Position numbers and translations under genes: made by a program. Shown here piece after piece: positions 11,281 to 20,800 of a DNA stretch of 64,000 nt; the first letter of the stretch is position 1, and each line of letters starts with the position of its first letter. Source of the stretch: Ceratobasidium sp. AG-K (Eukaryota; Basidiomycota; Agaricomycetes; Cantharellales; Ceratobasidiaceae). Below the pieces are notes generated by a model, which ran no database searches, was not told the origin of the DNA, and saw only the letters and a list, made by a program, of their open reading frames with translations. The stretch spans positions 9,238,001-9,302,000 of the forward strand of contig JAWNGF010000001.1 in the NCBI GenBank assembly GCA_037039685.1, written 5' to 3'.

Positions 11281-14185
11281 GGTGGGTACAAGCCACTGGG
11301 AGATAGTACAGCGGTCGAAGATAAGGGAGACCACAGCGGATAGACGCGCAATGTCAAGGCGAGTATAAATATCCCCATCAGTTACGAGAGACATCCGGAA
11401 GTGGCAACTCACGTGATGCCGGTTGCCCAGTCGCCGGTTCCGGTCCTCGAGTGCGATCAATGGTCGCATGGCATGTGGGTAGACACCTCCATATATGCTA
11501 CGTCGCACGGATCTTCTAGGTCACATATCGGGAAGATTCAGTGCCTGGCGAACATCGGATGCCGCATTCGCCGTGTCCCTAGAAGATGGAACTAGCAATG
11601 TAGGCTCCCCGACTACTTTTTGGACCAATCCCGTCGCAAGTTCTATCCGAATAGTCGGTTAATCAAGATCATGCACATGCACACATTGTGTGCCCCAAAC
11701 AGTGTGAAACGGAATCAAGTTCAACTTTAGTGTGACAAAGGGGCGAACCAGCAAACCGAGCACGGCGTAAAGCACGACTGCCTAAGCCGCAAACGGCAGG
11801 AACAGAACGGGTGGCCTAGCCAGCGATAAAAATATCAGGCTCGGACACCGAATAACCGGACGAATAGCGGGGAGTGATAAACCCATGCACAAATAAGTCC
11901 CCCGCTGGTGTATGCACAACCGAGATGGGTAGACGAGGCCTAATGAAGTCACAGGAAGCAACATGCGAGGATGCGTGGAATAGCACAAGGGATAACGGAT
12001 GAGAGGTGGGGGTTAGGCATAAATCGTGTGTGAATCGCAGGACGCTGATATCCAAGCAGGGAAGCAGCGACTAGCGTGCCTTCCTCCTAGACGTTTACTC
12101 ATTGCACCCACCCATTCTCCTCCCACGACTACCCGACCTCCCAGCCTTTCCCTTCTCGTCCTTCTCGTCCACTTGGCCGCGTCTCGTCGCTACCTTTACG
12201 TCGCCAGAGCCAGGCCTTCATATAGTGAGGATATCGGTCACACTGAGGTAATCGACGATCCGCGTCCCCAAGGCTGGGCCGTCTCTGAGTACCGTAGTAG
12301 CTCCTATCGTTCTTACGGAAAATGAGCCGCATTTGGGTCCGTGTTGGATATACAACAAGTACAACCCGTTAAGACCTATGTCTGTGGTCCAGATCTCGTA
12401 CTTATTGCTCTAATCAAATGACTTGATCAAGTTATTTGCGGCGCCGAATCCGGTTGACGTCCGATCGGCGATTGGTATGCAGGGTTGGTCGCCGCGTTGG
12501 CCTCGTCATGTTCACATTTATCGTGCTCCCTGCCAGGTTATGAGTTGGCGTCGTAGATGTCGAGGCGCGCAAAGGGGAATTTCCGTTCAAGCTGAAGGGA
12601 CGAGTTTTGCGACCGTATGAGAGTTCAATTCGTGGTCCGTAGAAGCCCGAGGGTGAGAGTCGGGCGGAATGCGAGACTAGAGTTTATGTAGGACCGAGGG
12701 TGAGGGCGTGCGTCTAGCATGTGGATGGAGTCAATGAACCAGTGGTCGCACGTAGAATGAGCCTGTCTCGCCTCGAAGACCAAACCAGCCAGAATCGCTT
12801 TCGGCAAGCGTCCCCAGCTAACCGGCGGGAGAAAACGTGAAATAGTCTTCTTGGAGAGATAAGAAGTTTCGGGGAGTATAGTCTAGAACTCGTGTCCTTG
12901 TCCAATCGACGAGGGCCGACCCGCCGATCGTGTCAACGAAAAGGTAAGCGTGGCGGTGAATTTTCCGAAGCACGGGTGGCTAGGCTTTTGGTATCCCAAG
13001 GGCTACGTTGAATCAACTTGATAAACGAAGAAAACAGTAAGACTTGTGCTCGGAACTTACAAGCCCGGACCTTGTGTGTCACGGAAAGCGCGCCTCGTCA
13101 CCGTCAAGAGACTCATCGGCACCATACCCAATAATGGGCACGAGATCTCTCTCAAGCGTTCACCGATCACGACGGCGTGATACTCGATGGCTGTTTGGTT
13201 GGGTGGAGCCAAATGAGGTGAGAGATGAAAGCATAAATGCAATGAGATCATCGTGGTGGGATGAAGAGGATTGTTAGACGCCCGGGTGCTTGCGGACGAC
13301 CCACTCTGGATAACGTCGGCAGACTTCGCTCTTGGGCTCACAACTTGAAAGCCGGTCCACTTGCACCTTAATAAGTTCACGCCGCAGCCTAATATTTACC
13401 AGTCAGAAGCGCTAGCTAAACGGAATTATAGATTATTAATTTTAACTGACAATGATCGACCTCGAAACCCATTCCCTGCCCGTGCCGTGCAGATTTTGTT
13501 CTTCTCACCACGGGTGAGAAGACCGATGCTGTCGTCAATATGATCCATTGAAAATATCTTTGTCGTTGAATTTACGTTCAAATTCCATCCTATGCCCTCC
13601 CCAGAGTCAATCATATCCTCTTTCGGTACTTGCCGACTCGATGCCCTCGGACTCGCGAACGTGTGCCGAAGAGCAGGGTACGTATTCACGCCGTGTACTT
13701 CCGACAGGCGATGCTGCCCATGGGTCGAATCCCTGCAAGGTATTTACTGGTGATTATTTGTAAATTTATTGCTTGTTGTGAATAATTTGGGCGTGACTTT
13801 TAAACTAGATAATCTTATTCTCTATAGCGGTCCCGCATTCTCAGATACACTGTACCCGCATCATCCATGTAACTTTCCAGAAAAGGGAGATAGAAGTGGA
13901 CCACTTAATCGTGCAGAAACCGTTTGTTATCTGTCAGGTATCTAATGACGACAACACCACGCTAACATCTCGTCAACAACCCGAGCACACTGTCAAACAA
14001 AAGTCCGAGTCCAGTCCAATGAAATACAGCCCTAGTGGGCTCGACAGCAGCCGCAGCAACTACCTCAAGTTCTACCCCCGCTCCCTCTCAGACCTTCGTT
14101 TCTCCTCGGCAATGCTTAGGTACTATTCATTCGAATCAGCTTTGCTCTCGATTCAAAACGAGCTTCAACTCACAGCATTTCCTCC
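11281..14185. other. Long intergenic region, no gene recognised
   Basis: Only short, compositionally unremarkable open frames on both strands. It contains the second copy of the dispersed repeat (about 12600-12725). I find no tRNA, transposon end or domain. Confidence 0.45.
12600..12725 (+). repeat. Diverged dispersed repeat, copy 2
   Basis: Partner of 5338-5460, in the same orientation, clearly diverged. Confidence 0.4.
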
Positions 14186-14568
14186 CTAAGCAATCTGTGT
14201 GGCCGTCGGGCTCGGAGGCGGGACTACAAGCGACTACCGTACAACCCATAAATGTGTGAGCTAGGTCCTCGAGCTCGGACGCTTTAGCTAAGACTTACAG
14301 TCTCTATAGCATCCCTCCTCCAGCGCCAGGAGGTCGTGTACTGAGATGAGAGTGTATTAGTAGAGTGACAAAACGATGACATCTATCTTACAGGACGGCC
14401 TCCCCACCGTCTAATAGGGGTCTTTGGCGCTGCAAAATGGTACAGTCGTCAGTGGTCTAGTCAACAGGCCGACATAGCTGAGAACTGACCACCACCTTGA
14501 GGGACGGGACTGGCTAGAGCACCGAGAGCGAGAAAGATAGCACTGGTGGCGAAGAAGGTAGAACGCAT
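14186..14568 (-). CDS. Candidate small secreted protein, spliced
   Basis: ATG at 14568 starts MRSTFFATSAIFLALGALAS, a clean signal peptide (short polar N-end, hydrophobic core, ALAS-type cleavage) followed by PVPQGG. Strong splice signals follow: donor GTCAGT with acceptor TTTTGCAG, donor GTAAGA with acceptor CATCTCAG, and donor GTAAGT. A phase-consistent reading gives four exons and about 68 residues, ending at TAG 14186-14188; an alternative acceptor would end it earlier. The mature part is Arg/Trp-rich with two RR pairs (after PI and after WRW) that could be Kex2 sites. A TATA box lies 85 bp upstream of the ATG. No family recognised. It could be an effector or a processed secreted peptide. 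The signal peptide is firm; the downstream exons are tentative. Confidence 0.45.
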
Positions 14569-15905
14569 TACGAATGGCACGTGAAGAGCGTGAGCGAGCA
14601 AAACTTGGGGAAAGGTTCGTTGAATGCCGAAAACCTGCCTGGCAGTGGCTGGTTATATACTCTAGAAGTACCCACTCGGGGACTTGGAAACGCAACGCAT
14701 ATATCTTGCAAGCCTCTTGCCAAGCTGGTTGTGTAGGCTGTGTAATATCGGGAGAGTAGATAGTACATGGATTTGGATTTTATCGGGCGGAAGCATCAGC
14801 TTCTGAGATAAAGCTACATCCAGGGGCACCACAAACCACGAGCTGCGGAGCCAGGAAGATACTGAGATTGTGAGGCGGTGTCGAATAGCATCCCTCGACC
14901 GTCGTGAAAAGAAGTACGTGGGACCGAGCTATCAGGTTTGTACTTACTATTCGCCGTGGATGAAGCAAATACCGAGGTGTGATTTACTGGCTTTCGGCGC
15001 TCTCGGTCTCGGTCTCCTGACATGCCCACAACAGCACGATCGAAGTAAACGGTCCTGGATCATAGTTATGGCAGTGTAGTTTGATGGGTAAAATCAAATT
15101 ATCTCGATATCTGGGCCAATGCCAGTGGATCCCCACAGTCACATAGCCACTTTGGCTGTGACTTGCAGTACAAGGCCCCTGGGTCCTGAGCAAATACGCA
15201 ACCAGGATCAGAAACCCCCTAAACAATATACTGAAAGTCGGTCCTTTGCTCTTCAAGCCGTAGCAAACAATTAAGCTGACCATGCAAGTGTTCAAACGCG
15301 TGCAGACAGGGCATAGACGTACACAAAGCCAGGTACCTAGGTACTGCATAACGCAAGGCAAGATGTGCCCACACCTGAATAAAAATACCGGGTTTTCTCA
15401 AACCCATGCTGGGACGGGCTCTTTCACGGCTTCTTCAACTTCTCTATGCTCCACAGCACAGGGAGGTCTAACATAGTTGGATAACAAGTTGTCACCTACA
15501 CGCTATAGTCCTCCATGGACTGATACCCCTATCATCCACACGGTGAATGAATTGCACCTGTTCAAGGCGCCGTACGGTATATCTAGTACATCCCGGTGAC
15601 CCGCCTGTCGTCCGAATTTCGTATTTTGAACTCGAAGGCTCTTCGCAGAGAGTGGAAGGGAAGGCCTCGGGTGCGCTGTGTTGAAGTTTGTTCCGCTTGC
15701 CGCGCGGGATATCGTTCACAATACCCATGGAGAGCGAACGGACACCAATACCCACATTGTGGTGGAAATAAATACAAATGTCATGGTAATTGAAACGACG
15801 ACTCTCTGCTTCATCAACCCGCGCCCAACGCGACTTTCAATACTATACATCTTACCCCTTCCAATCCACTGTCACAGCCATTTCTATAATCTATGTACCG
15901 GAGTC
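14569..15905. other. Intergenic, no gene recognised
   Basis: Apart from the TATA box near 14655, I see only short unsupported frames and a 12-bp palindrome (gtacctaggtac) near 15330-15345. Confidence 0.4.
14653..14659 (-). promoter_or_regulatory. TATA box of the secreted-protein gene
   Basis: TATATAA in the coding sense, about 85 bp upstream of the ATG at 14568. The spacing is ordinary for a fungal core promoter. Confidence 0.45.
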
Positions 15906-15910
15906 CATAC

Positions 15911-16180
15911 TGTTGAATATACAGTCTTATACGTAGATATATGCGCATCACGTGATTGTGTTCACATGGACGCACGCTTTGCGGAAATTTTATCCTCAGT
16001 TCTCTACTCTTAGTAGCATGAGCTGAGGTATGATTTAGTTTTATATTTTCATTTTTTCCTATTGCTTATATTACCTGTAGTTACATTGATTCTCAGGTAT
16101 ATACATGCACAGTTCTCTACTCTTAGTAGCACGAGCTGAGTTACATTGATTCTCAGCCCGACACTGCGCATATCCCAAGA
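15911..16180 (+). repeat. Solo LTR of the copia family
   Basis: 270 bp, starting TGTTGAATA, collinear with the 271-bp LTRs at 36833-37103 and 41416-41686 but diverged by scattered substitutions. It ends ...TCCCAAGA. Perfect 5-bp target-site duplications (catac) lie at 15906-15910 and 16181-16185, which proves both borders. Product of LTR-LTR recombination, clearly older than the full element at 36833. Confidence 0.93.
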
Positions 16181-16206
16181 CATACAGGGAGAGACACTGG
16201 GAGATA

Positions 16207-17794
16207 CAGTTTGTTACAAAACTGTATGAGCGCCTGGCGCCTTTTGCGCCGTGTGCACTTAGCTCCCCGCCAAACGTCTAATAATTTCAATAAAAAATAC
16301 CCTGTGATAGCTAAACATGCAAGGAGCTCACTCGAGCTCGTTTCGTGTGATTAGAGTTAGAAACGGCGGAGTGATAAATAAAACAAAATGCTGGGTTTGT
16401 GCATATGGTTTTGTAACGTGTTTTACAAATGGCAAGGCCGTTGGCTCGGAGCATCGTAAACTAAGTCTCAATCGCTTGCAGTGATATATAAGTGGTTCTA
16501 GATGACTGGCAAATCACCAAACCAATTTTCTCACTTTTTTTCGATGCCTAAAGCAATCTCTAATTCAAAGCTTAACTCCATCCTTTCTGGGCTTGATGCT
16601 TGCCACTCTGTCACTCGAATTGTATCGGATTGTGGTGTATCACACCATACAGTCACCAAGGCCCAGGCAGAGCACCGGCCTGACCTTGCCAAGTCCACTG
16701 GTGGGCGGCCATGCAAACTTTCTCCGACTGCAGTCCGACATGCTGTTTGCCTTGTCACCCACGGAAATTCGGTCTCTGCTATAGAGGCCACACAAGTGCT
16801 CTCAAATCTTACCGGGGTATCCATGCATCCTCAAACAGTGCGTCGTGCGCTGAAAAGTGCGGGTCTCAAGGCCGTGAAGAAGGTCAAAAAACCAAAGCTT
16901 ACCACACATGCTCGGAAGGAGCGCATTGCCTTCGCCCTTGCACACCAGCACTGGACAATCGAGGACTGGAAGCGTGTGCTGTGGTCGGACGAGACCAAAA
17001 TCAATTGTCTGGGGTCAGATGGGGTCAGGTGGGGCTGGGTACGTGGAGGTGCGGAGCTTTTCGAGCGGATGATGGTTGGGACAGGAAACTTTGGTGGCGG
17101 ATCTTTGATGTTTTGGGGGTGTATGGGGTACAATGGAACCGGGCTGGGATGCAAGTTAGAAGGGACGCTGACCAAGGAACTATACCTTGAGATTTTGGGG
17201 GATGAACTGGGCAGTAGCCTGGAGCATCTAGGGTTGGAGCCTGAGGGGGTGATATTTCAGCAAGATAATGCAAGTGCTCACAAGGCAAAACGGTGCCTCC
17301 AATGGTTTGAGGATCATGATATCAAATTACTCGAGTGGCCAGCTTACTCTCCCAATCTCAATCCAATTGAAAACCTATGGGCAAAACTGAAGAGGCGTCT
17401 TGGCACCTATGAAACTCCTCCCAGTGGGATACTCGAGCTTTGGGAACGAGTTAAAGTCGAATGGAACGCAATCACGCCCGAATACTGCCACAAATTGGTT
17501 GAGAGTATGCCAAATAGGATGGCACAAGTGCTGAAACAGAAAGGTGGGGCGATTCGCTACTGATTGGGACTGACATTTTTTTGGTTACAAAACCGTATGG
17601 ACAACACGTGGGTTTCATCGTGCACATATCTCAACCGTCCATGATTCAAATTATGCAAAACAGTATTTAATCTGTAGCTATTATGTTCATGTATCGTATT
17701 CTGAATTTTTTGTATTTATTAAAGGGCCGGTTCCCGAGCTACACAATGTATACTAGAACAGGGCTTAGCCAGCATACAGTTTTGTTGCCTACTG
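16207..17794 (+). mobile_element. Tc1/mariner-type DNA transposon, complete
   Basis: 1,588 bp flanked by TA on both sides (16205-16206 and 17795-17796). The terminal inverted repeats are about 22 bp: CAGTttgttACAAAACTGTATG at the left, and at the right the reverse complement with agg-ca in the middle. Two further 16-mers of the same core sit subterminally at 16402-16417 (inverted) and 17584-17599. It encodes one uninterrupted transposase, so it may still be active. It lies only 21 bp from the solo LTR's duplication. Confidence 0.9.
16502..17563 (+). CDS. Tc1-like transposase (DD34E)
   Basis: 353 codons, ATG to TGA, intronless. An N-terminal helix-turn-helix region (about residues 20-110) contains a GRP-like basic motif (GGRPCKL) between two HTH units, as in Tc1 paired-type DNA-binding domains. 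The catalytic DDE triad is complete: WSDETKIN for the first Asp, FQQDNASAH for the second, and SPNLNPIENLW for the Glu. The second Asp and the Glu are separated by 34 residues, the Tc1 signature. Cut-and-paste transposition into TA is expected. A TATA-like run (gatatataag) lies just upstream, near 16483. No stops or frameshifts. Confidence 0.95.
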   Translation: MTGKSPNQFSHFFSMPKAISNSKLNSILSGLDACHSVTRIVSDCGVSHHTVTKAQAEHRPDLAKSTGGRPCKLSPTAVRHAVCLVTHGNSVSAIEATQVLSNLTGVSMHPQTVRRALKSAGLKAVKKVKKPKLTTHARKERIAFALAHQHWTIEDWKRVLWSDETKINCLGSDGVRWGWVRGGAELFERMMVGTGNFGGGSLMFWGCMGYNGTGLGCKLEGTLTKELYLEILGDELGSSLEHLGLEPEGVIFQQDNASAHKAKRCLQWFEDHDIKLLEWPAYSPNLNPIENLWAKLKRRLGTYETPPSGILELWERVKVEWNAITPEYCHKLVESMPNRMAQVLKQKGGAIRY

Positions 17795-17890
17795 TATACA
17801 AGGAGAGCGCACAGCGAATAGGTTCGTGCAGTTAGCGATAGACAGAAGCAGTGGTGAACGGACAACGAGAAACCTGTGGTCATTGAATGT

Positions 17891-20800
17891 TCACAGATGA
17901 CTCTGCCTTACAGAATCACATGCAATATTAGTCCATGAGGTACCATAGGCAAACTTGGAAAGGTCAAGTTCCACAATGGAGCTGCCAGGGTTGGTGCCGA
18001 AGATGTGAATGGGGTAAGGACTGTACGGCCGACGGTAGTGCGAAGGTAGCCACAGAAAGGGTGTCTGACCATCAAGGGTCACCCATCCGTCATGGTCCAC
18101 AAGTGGGCGCAGGTAATATGTGTTTGTTGATGACAAGGATAATGATTGTCTGGGCTGGGTTGGGAGATAGTCGTCAAGCTGAAAATGAATGAGCACAGAA
18201 AGCGAATTTGAGGTTGAAATTACTTGCCCTGGTTTCCTCTATCAATACTGTGTAGTCAATGCAGCCAGAAACGAGGTGTTTGCCGTCAGGTGAGAATGCA
18301 ACAGATCCCACTGAGTCGGAGTGTCCCGCAAGCGGATCGCCGACTGGCATGCGGGTCTTGACGTCCCAAATTCGCACTGTATTGTCCCAGGAGCCCGAAA
18401 CAACGAGAGCGCTGTTAGGTGAGAACGCTACAGAGCTCACCCAATTGGAGTATCCGAGAAGCGGATCGCCGACCGGCGTGCGAGTCATGACGTCCCACAT
18501 TCGCACTGTCTTGTCCCAGGAGCCTGAGACAAGGAGGTTGCCGTCAGGTGAGAACGCAACACAGCTCACCGAGTCGGAGTGTCCGATAATCGGATCGCCG
18601 ACTGGTGTGCGAGTCTTGACGTCCCACATCTGCACTGTGCTGTCCCAGGAGCCAGAGACGAGGAGGTTGCCGTCAGGTGAGAATGCAACAGCTGTTACTG
18701 AGCCGGAGTGTCCGACAAGCGGATCCCCGACTGGCATGCGAGTCTTGGAGTCCCATATCTGCACTGTATAGTCCCGGGAGCCAGAGACGAGGAGGTTACC
18801 GTCAGGTGAGAATGCAACAGAATGCACGGCTTCGGAGTGTCCGACAAGTGGATCGCCGACTGCCATGCGAGTCTTGACGTCCCAAATTCGTACCGTGGAG
18901 TCATCGGAGCCAGAGGCGACGAGGGCGCCGTTAGGTGAAAACACAACAGAGCTCACGGAGTTGGAGTGTCCGACAAGCGGGTCGCCGATTGGCATGTGAG
19001 TCCTGGCGTCCCACATCTGCACCGTGTTGTCATCGGAGCCAGAGACAAGAAGAGCGCCGTCCGGTGAGAACGCAACAGAATTCATCTGACTGGAGTGACC
19101 AACAAGCGGATCGCCGGCTGGCATGCGTGTCTTGACGTCCCACATTCGCACTGCGGAGTCATCGGAGCCAGAGACGACGAGACTGCCGTCAGGTGAAAAT
19201 CCAACAGAGTTTACTGAACCAGAGTGACCGAAAAGCGGATCGGCGACCGACATGCGAGCCTTGGCGTCCCACATCCGCACTGTGTGGTCGTCGGAGCCAG
19301 AGACAAGAAGAGCTCCGTCGGGTGAGAACGCAACACAGTTCACTGAGTTGGAGTGGCCGCCAAGCGGGTCGCCGATTGGCATGTGAGTCTTGACATCCCA
19401 CGTCCGCACCGTGTTGTCATCGGAGCCAGAGACAAGAAGAGCTCCGTCGGGTGAGAACGCAACACAGTTCACTGAGTCGGAGTGTCCGATCATCGGATCG
19501 CCGACCGGACCGTGAGTCTTGACATCCCACATCCGCACCGTGTTGTCCCAGGAACCTGAGGCGACGAGGGCGCCGTCAGGTGAGAATACAACAGAGCTCA
19601 CGGTGTCGGAGTGTCCGACAAGTGGGTCGCCGACTGGCATGCGAGTCTTGACGTCCCATATCCGCGCTGTGTTGTCATCGGAGCCAGAGACGAGGAGGTT
19701 GCCGTCAGGTGAGAATACAACAGATGCCACCACGTCGGAGTGTCCGACAAGTGGATCGCCGACTGCCATGCGAGTCTTGACGTCCCATATTCGTACTGTG
19801 GAGTCATCGGAACCAGAGGCGACGAAGTTGCCGTCAGGCGAGAATGTAACGGAGTTCACTGAGTCGGAGTGTCCGACAAGCTGCTCTCCAATCTGTGCTC
19901 CGGTTCTCATGTCCCAGAACCGAACCATGCCGTCCTCGCAGCCAGTAACCAAGCGGCGGCTGTCCCTTGAGATGGCAAAAGCAGACACTGCCTTTGGGTG
20001 ACTGAGTGACCTCAGCCAACCTGGCCAACCCTTGTCACCACCTGTCACTACTAGCGTCCTCGGGAATGTCTTCTTCAGCCGACAGACCCCTGCAGATCCT
20101 GGGGCAAGTGCCAGTGCTGATATGTAAAGATGCGGTGTACTTGCGCTGATTGCGTCGTAGAACGCCAGCGTAAACCTATATAAATCCATTGCAATAGCTC
20201 TAATATCTTGTCCGTCATCCGGCTGTGGTGCATGAGTGAATGGTCGTAACCCAAGTGTCTATTTCCTTACCTGAAATAGCTCCAAAAGGTCTACAAGACC
20301 TATCACTGCAAAATCCATTCGTTCGAGGAGACTCATAACCTCCAGCCAGTAGAGTGCTTGTGGTCCTTCCAAGAAAGCTCTCACGTCAACGCCAAAGGAT
20401 CCCTTTGCCGCGAGTTTGAAATGGCTAATCCAATAGGTACAGCTGTAACTGAGCGCGCCGTCGATCGTCGCTTTAACCCGCTCCGGAAGATCTGAAATCT
20501 GGTTGTTAAAGGCAGCCGATGTTTCCAGTTCGCATATGTTGAACCTGAGTCTTGTCTGCAACGTACTCAGACATCCCTGGACCATATCCAGGTTCCGCTC
20601 GCCCGGCTGAACATAAAACTCCCCCGACCGCGAGGGATCAGTGGCATAATCTACGAACGACGGGTGATAGAATCGGATTGCCCCGTCAATGTTCTCGTCA
20701 GCATGCAGTAATGCGCCTAGGCTTTCCACCACAGGTTCCAACGAGCTATAGTATGGCTCCTCGCGTAACAGCGACCGCAGGTCGGAAAGAGGCAGGGGAT

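Noticed and set aside
12026..12325. 99-codon plus-strand frame with a Leu-rich stretch
   Set aside because: The hydrophobic run is preceded by a long Pro/Thr segment, unlike a signal peptide, and no splice or promoter signal supports it.
13700..13760. tRNA B-box-like GGGTCGAATCCCTGC
   Set aside because: No A box or cloverleaf arms at the right distance.
18259..20001. Long plus-strand open frames opposite the NLR-B WD40 array
   Set aside because: Antisense shadows of a 126-bp repeat whose length is a multiple of three. Their sequence is Ser/Pro/Glu-rich repeat noise with no domain.
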